Of a DNA stretch of 64,000 nt, positions 51,735 through 61,435 are shown one piece after another (the stretch's first letter is position 1; each line of letters opens with the position of its first letter). The stretch spans positions 496,001 through 560,000 of the forward strand of contig JACKPQ010000001.1 of the NCBI GenBank assembly GCA_024233435.1. Direction: 5' to 3'. The translations under genes were made by a program, and so were the position numbers. This DNA is from Chlamydiales bacterium. Lineage in GTDB: Bacteria > Chlamydiota > Chlamydiia > Chlamydiales > JACKPQ01. The notes below the pieces were generated by a model, which searched no databases, was not told where the DNA came from, and saw only the letters and a program-made list of their open reading frames with translations.

Positions 51735-53726
51735 ATGAGAAAAATTTGCATACTAGCTTATGCCGCAAGTTCTCTTTTGGCTCAAGAAGCTTGTCTGCAG
51801 GGAGTCCCATCGCATGTTAGCGCTCGGTACCGAGGGCCAGAAGGGATCGGCTACAATAGAGGCTACACTACGCTTGAGGGCTTCATCACTCCTAACTGGC
51901 AGCGTGGGTTTCAGCCTTTCCTAGATGTGCGCGGCCATATGTTTGACAGCGGACGCGCAGCTGCTAACATCGGCATAGGTGGCCGCTTTAGCATTTTTTC
52001 TGATTGGGCACTTGGCGGCAACCTGTTTTATGATTTTAGAGATGCTAAACACCTGCGCTCTCATCAAATTGGTCCAGGATTAGAGTTGCTCAGCTCCATG
52101 ATTGATTTTCGCCTTAACGGGTATTTCCCAATTGCTGGAGTCAAAAAGTTAGACTCGCTTACCTTTAATCAATTTTCAGGTTTTGGCAATGAGTTGATTG
52201 CAACGCGCAAATTTGCTGGAGCGCCAGCTAATTTGGCCTTTGAAGTTGGCGCTCCCCTAGGCCCTTATCTGGATCCGTATTTATCGATTGGATCTTACTA
52301 CTTATTTAGGCGATCGGTTGACAATGTTGGATGCGCTGGCGTTTGGGGCGGAATAGCAAGACTTGGTCTACAAGTGTTTGATGGAATCACCATTGGCGGA
52401 GAAATCAGCTACGATGGCGAATATAAAACACGCGGTAACGGGTTTATCTCACTGAGCTATCCGCTGGGACCAAACACCATTAGGCGCCATGGCAGCCGAT
52501 GGAAGAAATGGTACCAAACTCCTGAGTGCAACCAGCGCGCGATATCACAGCGCGTGATGACAAAAAATGTCATTCGCCAGGAGATCATCCCCCTTTGCAC
52601 AAAAACAGCTGAATTCCAATTCAACCTCGATTGTGTATTTGCCGATGGCAACGCACCAGCTGGCGGCGATGGAACCTATGCATCTCCATTCAATGACCTC
52701 AATGATGCCTTTGCGAAAGCAGGTGTCGACGGATGTGTCTACTTGCTGGGAGGCATATTTACAGGAAACTTCAACTCTTCAGCGCAGCTGCTGGGATCGG
52801 CATGTGAGCAAGTAATCACAGTTGCTGATGGCACAACAATTACCCTGCCCCCTCTCACTCCAGGCGTCTATCCCGTTATAGAAAACCCCGGAGGCATTAT
52901 TTTTGGAAGTTTTCTCCCTGGAGTATCTAGTGAAAACTTATTTGTAAGAGGGATAGAGTTTGGAGCCAGTTTGATTGATGTGACCTATATAATGCTTAGC
53001 CCTCGAAGAGGGAACTACTCTTTTAGTTGCAACCGTCATACTGGAGGAGGAACTGCATTTTTTGTGACCGGCTTAGAATCTATCCTCATCAATGATAGCG
53101 AGTTTTTTGTGTTTTCACCCCTCACATCTAACATTGTACAGGTCGGCAACACAACAAGTACTATTATAACAAACTCTAGCTTCACTCCTTTGGGCCCCTT
53201 TCCCCTTATATTTGATTTCACTAATCCAACTACTGATATAGGTACAGTAATACTTAGTGGTAACACCATCGATAATGCAGATGATTTTACAAATTTTTAC
53301 AGAATTGCTGGAAATTATTCTAACATAGTTTTTGAAAATAACACAATCAATGTGGGCGTAGATTTATTTTTTCAAATTAATTCACAAGGACCATCTGGCA
53401 GTCTAACGTTCAAAAATAATCTATTTATTGATACAGATCCTGGAGTCGATCCTGTTCTTGATTTTAGAAACACTGTTGGATCGGATGAGATTATTTTCAA
53501 TAAAAACATTATTCAGGGTAATAACACCTTCGATTTTAGAACAACTGTTGCTGGCGAGTCTTTATGCCTATCGCTTACCGATAATATTGCAGGGGGCTAT
53601 AATCTTACGGCAGACCCTGGAAGCATTCTAAATGTCAACGAATCGTTTGCTCAAGTAACCGCCGATAACACTGGCTCCATCAATACAACTGGCACTGTAG
53701 ATTTTGATACAGGTTGCCTTCCCTAA
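51735..53726 (+). CDS. inverse-autotransporter-like outer membrane protein, second copy
   Basis: The 663-residue protein is nearly identical to the first copy through the signal peptide (Tyr instead of Cys at one position) and the barrel region, then diverges within the beta-helix from about residue 335, for example ITFGGIFTGNFNSS-type changes, GSFLPGVSSENL and FSPLTSNIVQVGNTTS. Substitutions cluster in the predicted turns facing outward. I use the ATG at 51735; the frame is open much further upstream, but that part is only the antisense of the waaA fragment. TTGACA with a better -10 (TATACA) lies just before the gene. Confidence 0.83.
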   Translation: MRKICILAYAASSLLAQEACLQGVPSHVSARYRGPEGIGYNRGYTTLEGFITPNWQRGFQPFLDVRGHMFDSGRAAANIGIGGRFSIFSDWALGGNLFYDFRDAKHLRSHQIGPGLELLSSMIDFRLNGYFPIAGVKKLDSLTFNQFSGFGNELIATRKFAGAPANLAFEVGAPLGPYLDPYLSIGSYYLFRRSVDNVGCAGVWGGIARLGLQVFDGITIGGEISYDGEYKTRGNGFISLSYPLGPNTIRRHGSRWKKWYQTPECNQRAISQRVMTKNVIRQEIIPLCTKTAEFQFNLDCVFADGNAPAGGDGTYASPFNDLNDAFAKAGVDGCVYLLGGIFTGNFNSSAQLLGSACEQVITVADGTTITLPPLTPGVYPVIENPGGIIFGSFLPGVSSENLFVRGIEFGASLIDVTYIMLSPRRGNYSFSCNRHTGGGTAFFVTGLESILINDSEFFVFSPLTSNIVQVGNTTSTIITNSSFTPLGPFPLIFDFTNPTTDIGTVILSGNTIDNADDFTNFYRIAGNYSNIVFENNTINVGVDLFFQINSQGPSGSLTFKNNLFIDTDPGVDPVLDFRNTVGSDEIIFNKNIIQGNNTFDFRTTVAGESLCLSLTDNIAGGYNLTADPGSILNVNESFAQVTADNTGSINTTGTVDFDTGCLP

Positions 53727-53728
53727 AG

Positions 53729-54847
53729 TTAAAAGCAGACGTGATTAAAAGTCTTTAAACTTGCACCGCGCAATGAGATTTCGACTGCAACGGCAGCAGA
53801 GCATAAGTTTGCGTAATAAGCAGGGTCAGTGATGCATTTTTCTACAGCTTCTGGCAATTTTGAGATTTCAAGTTGCTTGCCAGCTGATCCCGCTAATTTT
53901 ACAAGCTCTTGCTGTGCATGCATACAAGGACCAAAGAAAACGGGAATATGGTTTAAAATTGGCTCTAAAATATTGTGCCCGCCGATATTTCCAACAAAGC
54001 TGCCCCCGACAATTGCTAGTTTTGATCGAGCGTAATAGCTTTGCAACACTCCCATTTGAGTGATGGGAATGGCTTTTGAGCTTTCAAGTAGCTTTTGCAC
54101 AAGTGCAAAGCGCTCGGGATGGCGTGGTATGACGTAGAGCTTGAGCTGGGGGTATTTTTCTGTGAGAGGCTCTAAAGCTTTCACAATGGCTTCTTCTTCA
54201 CCTGCATGCGTAGATCCTATGGTGATAGCAAAATCTTCTGGTTTGGATTGAGGTGCTGGAAGGTCGAACTTTAGGTTCCCAGTAATGGTTGTTTTAATGC
54301 CAAGTAAAGCAAAGCGCTCCTGATAGACCTCATTTTGTACACCGATGAAATCAAATTGAGAGAAGACTAAGCGCGCGAATGAGGGCAGTTTTTGGTAGCG
54401 CTTAAGCGAGCGCTCTGAAAGCGTTGCACTTACTAAGGCTTTGCGGCAAGGAGTTTCTATGAGAAGATTAGGCCAGCAATCGCTTTCAACGAGAATCAGA
54501 AGTTTAGGCCTGATTTGTTTAGCTAAGCGGCGCATGAGAAAGTGAAAGTCAAATGGCAACATGATGTGAGCATGCGCTGGAATGAGCGATTTGGCAAGAG
54601 CATGGCCCGTTTCTGTTGTTGATGAAATGACAAGGGCCTCATCTTTAAAATGCTTGGCAAGGGTCGAGGCTGCTTTTGTCTCCCCTGCTGAGCAGGCGTG
54701 AATCCAAACAATGGGCTTATCTGCTGGAGCAATTTTAGGGACTGTGAACTTGGATTTGTATTTACCATAGCGCAAGCGCATATACAGCGCTTTGGGCAAG
54801 TAAGCTAAAAACAAAAAGCCAAGTGCAGTGTTGTAGAGAAATCTCAT
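53729..54847 (-). CDS. waaA: 3-deoxy-D-manno-octulosonic acid (Kdo) transferase
   Basis: The 372-residue enzyme attaches Kdo sugars to lipid A at the inner membrane. The N-terminal membrane anchor (FLYNTALGFLFLAYLPKALY), the WIHACSAGETKAA donor-loop segment, the VESDCWPNLL segment and the C-terminal IVGGSFVGNIGGHNILEPI with the catalytic-fold glycine cluster are typical of WaaA/KdtA. Chlamydial WaaA is usually about 430 residues, so this one is somewhat short. It overlaps leuS upstream by 4 nt (ATGA), the same leuS-waaA order as in Chlamydia. Its last ~250 nt were copied to 51434-51680. Confidence 0.93.
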   Translation of the reverse strand: MRFLYNTALGFLFLAYLPKALYMRLRYGKYKSKFTVPKIAPADKPIVWIHACSAGETKAASTLAKHFKDEALVISSTTETGHALAKSLIPAHAHIMLPFDFHFLMRRLAKQIRPKLLILVESDCWPNLLIETPCRKALVSATLSERSLKRYQKLPSFARLVFSQFDFIGVQNEVYQERFALLGIKTTITGNLKFDLPAPQSKPEDFAITIGSTHAGEEEAIVKALEPLTEKYPQLKLYVIPRHPERFALVQKLLESSKAIPITQMGVLQSYYARSKLAIVGGSFVGNIGGHNILEPILNHIPVFFGPCMHAQQELVKLAGSAGKQLEISKLPEAVEKCITDPAYYANLCSAAVAVEISLRGASLKTFNHVCF

Positions 54848-57249
54848 TGAACAACGAGGTTTAAAAGTTTATCAGGCACGTAAATGACCTTGATAATGTC
54901 ACCTGTGAGATAACGCTCTGCTGCAGGCTGGGATTTTACGTGCTCGAGCAATTGCTCTTGGGTTTGTCCTTTGGGCAAATCATAACGACCACGGACTTTG
55001 CCATTGACTTGCAAGATGTAGGTGATCACGTCTTCCGAGAGATATTTTGGGTTAACTTTTGGAAATGGGGTTGTAATCAAGGGTGTGGTTTGTCCAAGAT
55101 TCTCCCAGCACTCCTCGGCAACATGGGGAGCAAAGGGTTGCAAAACTTGTACAGCCATAGCCAAGACAGATTTTGGATAGGCATTAAGTTTTGTCATGCC
55201 GTTTACAAACTCCATCATTTTAGAGATGGCAGTATTGAAAAACATGTTTTCGATATCGTGAGAGGCTCCGCTGATAAGGCGATGCCCAAGCTTGAGAGCT
55301 TCATCACTCTCATCATCTGTGATTTTTTCTGAAGTAACAAGGTCCCAAAAGCGATTTAAAAAGCGCTGGCAGCCTGAAAGAGCTTCGGGATCCCAGAGTT
55401 TTTCCTTCTCAAAGGGTCCCATGAACATTTCATAGAGGCGGAGTGTATCTGCTCCATACTCCGAAATAATTTCATCTGGAGTGACTCCATTGAGCTTGGA
55501 TTTAGACATTTTCTCAATGCTTGCGGTTAGTTGCTTGCCTGAAAGTTTGTGGATGTACTGATCCCCTTGCTTTTCTACTTCTTCAGGGGGAACATACCCG
55601 CCCTCTTCAAGCTTATAGGCCATGGCCGTTAATAGACCCTGATTGCGCAGCATCTTGAAAGGTTCAGAAGTTGAAACCAGTCCAAGATCAAAAAGGACTT
55701 TGTGCCAAAACCGAGCATAAAGCAGATGAAGCACGGCATGTTCTACGCCGCCGACATACAGGTCTACTGGCATCCAGTATTTCTCTTTTTTAGGATCCCA
55801 GGCAGCTGCGTTGTTGTGAGGGTCGCAATAGCGCAAATAATACCAGCAAGAACCGGCCCATTGTGGCATGGTATTGACCTCGCGCTTGCCTTCTTCAATG
55901 TTAACCCAGTCGAGAACCTTGGCAAGAGGGCTATTGCCATCACCTGCAGGCTTGTAATCTGTAAGCTCGGGCGGAGTTAGCGGCAGCTCGTCGAGGGTCA
56001 GAGCTCGCTTTGTTCCATCCGGCAGATGTAAAATGGGAATCGGCTCGCCCCAATAGCGCTGGCGTGAAAATAGCCAGTCTCTAAGTTTGTAGCGAACCTC
56101 AGGCTTACCGCAATTATGCTCTTGCAGCCATTTGAGCATTTCTTTTATCGCTTTATCAAGGTTATAGCTTGCCTCATCCTCATAGACTTTGACGACGGGT
56201 AAATCGTATTTCTGGGCGAATTCTGCATCCCGCTCATCATGGGCCGGTACAGCCATAACAGCTCCAGTTCCGTAGCCCATAAGGACATAATCCGCAATCC
56301 AGATGGGCATTGACTCACCTGTCAGCGGATTTTTAGCAAAAGCACCTGTAAAAGCACCTGTTTTATCTTTAGAGAGCTCAGCGCGTTCTAAATCGCTTTT
56401 AGTAGAGGTTTGCTTCTGGTAGGCCTCAACTTCTTTTTTTTGCTCTGGTGTCACGATGCTTTCAACTAATGGGTGCTCTGGTGAAAGGACCAAGAACGTT
56501 GCTCCAGAAAGTGTATCTGGCCGCGTTGTATAAACCTCGATATCGCCAAAATGGATGCTCGCCCCCACGCTTTTACCAATCCAATTGCGCTGAATCTGCT
56601 TAAGGTATTCAGGCCAATCTAAGTCATCAAGATCATTGAGGAGTCGCTCAGCGTAAGCAGTGATCTTTAATATCCACTGGCGGAGTGGGCGGCGCTCAAC
56701 GGGATATCCCCCTTCCACAGACTTGCCATTTTCAACCTCTTCATTTGCTAAAACCGTCCCAAGAGCTGGGCAATAGTTAACGAGCATTTCAGCTTCATAG
56801 GCAAGGTCTTGTTCATAAAGTTTGGTGAAGATCCATTGTGTCCATTTATAAAATTTAGGGTCGCTAGTGGCAAATTCTCGGTCCCAATCATAAGAAAGAC
56901 CCAAGGCTTGGAGCTGGCGGCGATAAGTATTAATATTTTTATCAGTAGTCACTGCTGGGTGCGTTCCGGTGCGGATGGCGTACTGCTCAGCTGGCAGGCC
57001 AAAGCTGTCCCACCCCATGGGATGCAAAACGTTATAGCCTTTAGTGCGCATGTAACGGGCTATGATATCAACGCCTGTGTAACCGGTGACATGCCCTACA
57101 TGAAGACCTGCTCCAGAAGGATATGGCAACATCGACAGTGCGTAATATTTAGGGCGAGCATCCTCGATCGCTTGAAAGCTTTTTTGATCGATCCAAAACT
57201 TTTGCCATTTGGCTTCAATAGCTTTGTGATTGTATTTTGGCTGTGTCAT
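54844..57249 (-). CDS. leuS: leucyl-tRNA synthetase
   Basis: The 801-residue cytoplasmic enzyme charges tRNA-Leu. It has the class I HIGH-type motif PYPSGAGLHVGHVTGYT (about residues 42-58), the editing domain region (GTGAVMAVPAHDERD, with the editing Asp), the tryptophan-rich WAGSCWYYLRYCDP block and the KMSKS motif EKMSKSKLNGV, followed by the anticodon-binding alpha-helix bundle. The length is slightly below E. coli LeuRS (860). It overlaps waaA by 4 nt, and the upstream region contains no other gene for 112 nt. Confidence 0.97.
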   Translation of the reverse strand: MTQPKYNHKAIEAKWQKFWIDQKSFQAIEDARPKYYALSMLPYPSGAGLHVGHVTGYTGVDIIARYMRTKGYNVLHPMGWDSFGLPAEQYAIRTGTHPAVTTDKNINTYRRQLQALGLSYDWDREFATSDPKFYKWTQWIFTKLYEQDLAYEAEMLVNYCPALGTVLANEEVENGKSVEGGYPVERRPLRQWILKITAYAERLLNDLDDLDWPEYLKQIQRNWIGKSVGASIHFGDIEVYTTRPDTLSGATFLVLSPEHPLVESIVTPEQKKEVEAYQKQTSTKSDLERAELSKDKTGAFTGAFAKNPLTGESMPIWIADYVLMGYGTGAVMAVPAHDERDAEFAQKYDLPVVKVYEDEASYNLDKAIKEMLKWLQEHNCGKPEVRYKLRDWLFSRQRYWGEPIPILHLPDGTKRALTLDELPLTPPELTDYKPAGDGNSPLAKVLDWVNIEEGKREVNTMPQWAGSCWYYLRYCDPHNNAAAWDPKKEKYWMPVDLYVGGVEHAVLHLLYARFWHKVLFDLGLVSTSEPFKMLRNQGLLTAMAYKLEEGGYVPPEEVEKQGDQYIHKLSGKQLTASIEKMSKSKLNGVTPDEIISEYGADTLRLYEMFMGPFEKEKLWDPEALSGCQRFLNRFWDLVTSEKITDDESDEALKLGHRLISGASHDIENMFFNTAISKMMEFVNGMTKLNAYPKSVLAMAVQVLQPFAPHVAEECWENLGQTTPLITTPFPKVNPKYLSEDVITYILQVNGKVRGRYDLPKGQTQEQLLEHVKSQPAAERYLTGDIIKVIYVPDKLLNLVVQ

Positions 57250-57361
57250 ATCTCACGAGCATACCATAGCTAGTTTTTTGCAGCGAGTTCAAAAATAAAT
57301 TAATAAATAGTTGCTTAAAAGATACTTTTCATTTAGACTGGATATAAGAAGAGGTGTACAT

Positions 57362-58783
57362 ATGAGTGAATTAAGTTTTGCAAGCAATCAAATCGATTTA
57401 AATGACTACGATATTAAAGAGGATGTCAAAAGACGCACGATGCTTGCTAACTTAAGCCAAGTGGAATACGAGATTTGGGATGAAATCCTTTTCAGCCCGA
57501 GCACCTTCTCTATTAAGAAGATGGTCACAAATCTAAAGCTTTCAGAAGAGACCTTGATCCCGATTTTAGAAAATTTGATGCAAGAGAATTTCTTGACCGC
57601 CGAGGCTGATAGCTTTGTTGTTAACAAAGAAATGCGTAAAAGCTTTGAAGATGAATTTGATCGATTTGAAGATATTCCTGGGATTGAAGCTTTAAAAAAC
57701 TTATTGAAGCGCGTTCCTATCCATGTTTTGCCTAATTGGTATCCCATTCCACGAACTAGCGATAATATTTTTGATTCAATTGTAGACAAGTTTTTACAGA
57801 CACCACAAAAATACCAACGTTACTTGCTAGAGCTTAACTTTAGCGAGCCTACAGCTTCTAGCATTGTTCAAGATGTGATGTCTTCTCCCGAGTATAAAGT
57901 TTCATCAAAGCAGATCATGTCAAAATACCACCTGAGCCACGAACAATTTGAAGAGATTATGATCTATCTCGAGTTCAATTTTGTATGCTGTCTGGGGCAT
58001 GAACTTGAAGGAGATACCTGGATTGAGGTTGTTACCTTCTTTAAGGAGTGGCGCGACTATCTACTTTTTATCAAAAACAATAAGCCCCGACCCATTCGCG
58101 ATTTAGGCTCGATCATCCGCACTCGCCCTTCCGATTTTGCTTTTGTCGAAGATATGGGCACCATAGTAAATATCGCCGCTAAAGAAGGGCTAGCCGTTGA
58201 AGATGGTTTCACCTATACTGTGAGTGATGCCCATGCCGAAAAAATTGCCAGACGCCTGGGTCACTTTGATTTAAACAAACCCGATGCATTCAGAGCTTAT
58301 TTGCACAAACTAATCAATAAAGCCCTTTTAATTCAGCTAGCTCAACTTGTTGATGGAGAGCTAAAGGTCACAGCAGATGGGCTTGAGTGGTTGCAGATGT
58401 CGCCGGACAAGCGCGCAGTAGAGCTACACCGCCACCCTTTTAACCGCATCTGCATCGAAGGCCCTGCTCAAGATCTTGTGAACGAGCGCAATGTTCGCAT
58501 CATAGAAAAAAGCTTAGAAACGGTCGCTGATAGCGGTTGGGTCTTTCTTGATGATTTTTTAAAAGGGGCACTCATTGCCCTTGATGAGGAAAAAGCTGTT
58601 ACACTAGAGCGCAAAGGGCGCCATTGGCAATACACCTTGCCCGAGTATTCAGAGAGTGAAACCGCCTTTATTTCAACAATTATCATGGACTGGCTTTTTG
58701 ATTGCTCAGTTGTAGCAACAGGTCAAGTCAATGGTCGCAGCTGCTTTTGTGTCACACCGTTTGGCCAAACTTTTTATGACTGA
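57362..58783 (+). CDS. conserved protein of unknown function upstream of smpB
   Basis: The 473-residue protein has no signal peptide or membrane segment. It contains repeated helix-turn-helix-like stretches (for example SIKKMVTNLKLSEETLIPIL near the N-terminus and SSKQIMSKYHLSHEQFEEIM in the middle) that suggest tandem winged-helix domains, but I do not recognise a family. I use the ATG at 57362 with AGAGGTG upstream, since the codons from 57311 add a non-conserved leader. Its stop overlaps the smpB start by 8 nt, so its expression is coupled to smpB. Confidence 0.75.
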   Translation: MSELSFASNQIDLNDYDIKEDVKRRTMLANLSQVEYEIWDEILFSPSTFSIKKMVTNLKLSEETLIPILENLMQENFLTAEADSFVVNKEMRKSFEDEFDRFEDIPGIEALKNLLKRVPIHVLPNWYPIPRTSDNIFDSIVDKFLQTPQKYQRYLLELNFSEPTASSIVQDVMSSPEYKVSSKQIMSKYHLSHEQFEEIMIYLEFNFVCCLGHELEGDTWIEVVTFFKEWRDYLLFIKNNKPRPIRDLGSIIRTRPSDFAFVEDMGTIVNIAAKEGLAVEDGFTYTVSDAHAEKIARRLGHFDLNKPDAFRAYLHKLINKALLIQLAQLVDGELKVTADGLEWLQMSPDKRAVELHRHPFNRICIEGPAQDLVNERNVRIIEKSLETVADSGWVFLDDFLKGALIALDEEKAVTLERKGRHWQYTLPEYSESETAFISTIIMDWLFDCSVVATGQVNGRSCFCVTPFGQTFYD

Positions 58784-59219
58784 TCTTTGCCAAAATAAGC
58801 GCGCACGCTTTTCTTATGAGCTCTTAGAAACCTTTGAAGCAGGCATGGTGTTGCTTGGAACTGAAATCAAGTCACTGCGCAACCATGGTGGCAGCATCGC
58901 CGAAGCTTACGTCATTGTCTCTGGCGGTGAAGCCTACCTCAAAAATGCCACAATTGCGCCTTACTCTCATGGAACATCGTTTAATCATGAAGACAAAAGA
59001 GACCGAAAACTCCTTATGCACAAATATGAAATTGAAAAACTCTCCGTAGCCATGCAGCAAAAAGGTCTCACAATCGTCCCCTTAGCTATCTATCTAAGCA
59101 AGGGACGGGCAAAGCTAAAGCTTGCCTTAGCGCGCGGTAAAAAGACGTTTGATAAGCGCTCCGATCTCAAAAAGCGTGAGCAAGAGCGTGAAATTGCCCG
59201 AGCTCTAAAAAACCGTTAA
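58776..59219 (+). CDS. smpB: SsrA-binding protein SmpB
   Basis: The 147-residue protein binds tmRNA and delivers it to stalled ribosomes. Signatures include NKRARFSYELLETFEAGMVL, LGTEIKSLRNHGGSIAEAY and the C-terminal basic tail starting KGRAKLKLALARGKKTFDKR. I use the ATG at 58776 that overlaps the preceding stop (ATGACTGA), giving the normal SmpB length; the codons upstream from 58731 are antisense-like overlap with the preceding gene. The order smpB-dnaN-recF is the same set as in Chlamydia, although there it is read in another arrangement. Confidence 0.96.
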   Translation: MTDLCQNKRARFSYELLETFEAGMVLLGTEIKSLRNHGGSIAEAYVIVSGGEAYLKNATIAPYSHGTSFNHEDKRDRKLLMHKYEIEKLSVAMQQKGLTIVPLAIYLSKGRAKLKLALARGKKTFDKRSDLKKREQEREIARALKNR

Positions 59220-59240
59220 TCGATATCAACAGAATCAAGA

Positions 59241-59270
59241 TTGACATTCGGATTATTGACGCTGTATGCT
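59241..59270 (+). promoter_or_regulatory. candidate promoter of dnaN
   Basis: TTGACA (59241-59246), an 18-nt spacer and TATGCT (59265-59270) lie 23 nt before the dnaN ATG, which also has a strong AAAAAGGAG ribosome site. Confidence 0.55.
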
Positions 59271-59292
59271 CTGATGAAAAAGGAGTCTCATC

Positions 59293-60405
59293 ATGAAATT
59301 TACCATTGCGCGCTCTGAACTTGCAGCTCTTATGGGGAAGATCCAAAGTGTTGTCTCAGCCAAACCAGCCATCCCGATTTTGGCAAACATTTTAATCGAG
59401 GCGTATGCTGATCAAATCATTTTAAGCGCAACAGATCTAACCGTGAGCGTTCGGGCCTTTGCCGATGCAAAAGTGTATGCAGAAGGTGCGATGACCGTAC
59501 CTGCAAAGCACTTTTTCCAACTTATCCGTGAGCTGACAACCCCTCAAATTGAAGTCGATGCCAGCAGCGATGAAACCGTGCATATCACAGCTGGTAGCTC
59601 TCGTTTTAAAATCAACGGGATGAATAAAAGCGAGTTCCCAACCCTTCCTGATTTTGGCGATGCATCAAGCTTTACGATTCATGGGGATCTGCTAAAGACC
59701 CTGCTTGGAAAAACAGCCTTTGCTGCAGCGCGAGACGATAGCCGTCAGGTGCTAAACGGCATCTTGATGCACGTCCAAGGCAATCTTTTAAGATTCATTG
59801 CCACAGATGGTAAAAGGCTTGCTAAAGTTGGCAAAGAAATCGATGCTCTCATTCCAGAAGAGGGTGATTACATTTTGCCGCTTAAAGCTGTAGAAGAAAT
59901 CGTACGCACACTTGATTCAGAGTGTGATGCCAAAGTGATGATGGGTGAAGATAAAATTGCCATTGAATCTGGCAACGTCACATTTATGACCAAGCTTTTA
60001 TCCGGTGATTATCCAGATATTGAGCGCGTCATCCCACAGAGCGCCCCGCTAAAAGTGCACCTGCATCGCGATGAGCTCATGAGCTGCTTAAAACAGGTTT
60101 CCCTGTTTACAACGGATCGCTCCCATTCAGTCCGCTTTCAATTTGCTCCAGGCGAGCTCACCTTGATGGCTGCTAGCAGCGATTTGGGAGAAGGCTCTGT
60201 CAGCATGCCCGTTGATTACAGCGGAGCTGTTTTAGAAATCGCCTTCAACCCAAATTATTTTCTCGATATTTTGCGGCACACCAAAGATGAAACTGTGCAT
60301 TTTGCCTTAAGTGACCCTTACAATCCTGGAATGGTAACCGATAGCGCAGCTGCCCAATTTGTGATCATGCCAATGCGCATTGAGCAGACGGCGAATGTGG
60401 CTTAA
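59293..60405 (+). CDS. dnaN: DNA polymerase III sliding clamp, beta subunit
   Basis: The 370-residue protein forms the ring-shaped clamp that tethers the polymerase to DNA. It has three clamp domains and characteristic segments: KPAIPILANILIEA in domain 1, RQVLNGILMHVQGNLLRFIA and TDGKRLAK in domain 2, and the C-terminal FVIMPMRI that closes the clamp family. AAAAAGGAG lies eight bases upstream of the ATG. The stop overlaps the recF start by 11 nt. Confidence 0.97.
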   Translation: MKFTIARSELAALMGKIQSVVSAKPAIPILANILIEAYADQIILSATDLTVSVRAFADAKVYAEGAMTVPAKHFFQLIRELTTPQIEVDASSDETVHITAGSSRFKINGMNKSEFPTLPDFGDASSFTIHGDLLKTLLGKTAFAAARDDSRQVLNGILMHVQGNLLRFIATDGKRLAKVGKEIDALIPEEGDYILPLKAVEEIVRTLDSECDAKVMMGEDKIAIESGNVTFMTKLLSGDYPDIERVIPQSAPLKVHLHRDELMSCLKQVSLFTTDRSHSVRFQFAPGELTLMAASSDLGEGSVSMPVDYSGAVLEIAFNPNYFLDILRHTKDETVHFALSDPYNPGMVTDSAAAQFVIMPMRIEQTANVA

Positions 60406-61435
60406 GCGATTAGTTCTTTCAAACTTTCGCAATCACAAAAGCTTAAGCGTTGGGTTCTGCCCGGGGGTGAACCTCATCCAGGGCAAAAATGGCTTAGGTA
60501 AAACCAACCTTCTAGAAGCTTTGCATCTGATAAGCACTGGGCGCTCATTTCGCACAGCCCACCTTTGTGATATGATCTACCACGGCGCTTCGGCTTTTCA
60601 CATCTCAGCTGAATTTGAGCGCGATGGCATTGAGCAAAATCTTACCATGTCCTTTGACGGATCGAGTCGAAAACTTAAAATCAACGCAACTCAATATGCC
60701 AACTTCTCAAACGTCTTGGGCTTGCTCCCCTCCGTTCTTTACGCGCCCTACGATCATGCTCTGATTGCAGGTGCACCGGCAGACCGGCGCCGCTTTTTAA
60801 ACATCCATATCGCCCAAACAGATCCCGTCTACGTTCATCACCTAATGCGCTATAGCAAAGCCTTAAAGCAACGCAATGCCCTGCTTAAAACCAAGCAAGA
60901 TGCTTCAATCGAGGTTTGGGAAGCCCAAATGGCTTTATCAGGCGCTTACCTAATCAATCGCCGCCAAAAAGCCATCAAAATGCTTGAGCCCCACTTAAAA
61001 CCGTATATTGAAAGGCTCAGTGACGATGACTTTACAGTGTTATATCAGCCATCGCTAACAGGCGATCTGTGCGCTCAATGGAAAGCGAACAGGAAAAAAG
61101 ACATGCTCATGAACACAACGCTTTTTGGGCCCCACCGCGATGACATCGCCATTCAAGCCAACGGCAAAAGCGCTAAAGCTTTTTCCTCAGAAGGGCAAAA
61201 ACGCTCATGTCTAGCCGCTTTAAAATTAGCTCAGTGGAGTTCCTTAAAAGAAGAAATAGAGGATGTCCCCCTTCTAGCGATCGATGATTTTGGGGTGCAT
61301 TTGGACGAGACAAGAACTAGCCGACTCAGCCACGAATTAGTAAAGCTCGGACAGGTCTTCCTCACCACTCCCCTCAGTTCCAACATCGATGCTGATCAAA
61401 CTATCGATATTGACATCATCTCCCTCCCCAGATGA
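60395..61435 (+). CDS. recF: DNA repair ATPase RecF
   Basis: The 346-residue protein loads RecA at gapped DNA with RecO and RecR. It has the SMC-like Walker A GKNGLGKTNLLEA near residue 30, the opening LKRLVLSNFRNH, the signature SEGQKRSCLAALKLAQ and the Walker B LLAIDDFGVHLDE. I use the ATG at 60395 inside the dnaN end; an in-frame ATG at 60380 is also possible but lacks the conserved opening. The last 40 nt overlap the convergent hypothetical gene. Confidence 0.96.
   Translation: MWLKRLVLSNFRNHKSLSVGFCPGVNLIQGKNGLGKTNLLEALHLISTGRSFRTAHLCDMIYHGASAFHISAEFERDGIEQNLTMSFDGSSRKLKINATQYANFSNVLGLLPSVLYAPYDHALIAGAPADRRRFLNIHIAQTDPVYVHHLMRYSKALKQRNALLKTKQDASIEVWEAQMALSGAYLINRRQKAIKMLEPHLKPYIERLSDDDFTVLYQPSLTGDLCAQWKANRKKDMLMNTTLFGPHRDDIAIQANGKSAKAFSSEGQKRSCLAALKLAQWSSLKEEIEDVPLLAIDDFGVHLDETRTSRLSHELVKLGQVFLTTPLSSNIDADQTIDIDIISLPR

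Larger units (their letters stand above)
49404..53975. repeat. tandem duplication of about 2.29 kb (autotransporter gene plus waaA 3' fragment)
   Basis: The block 49404-51680 recurs at about 51696-53975, with a period of 2292-2295 nt. Each unit holds an inverse-autotransporter-like gene and, downstream and antisense, the last ~250 nt of waaA. The right-hand waaA part is the real gene end; the left-hand part is a copied fragment. The front of the two autotransporter genes is nearly identical in DNA; the helix part has diverged. Confidence 0.9.
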
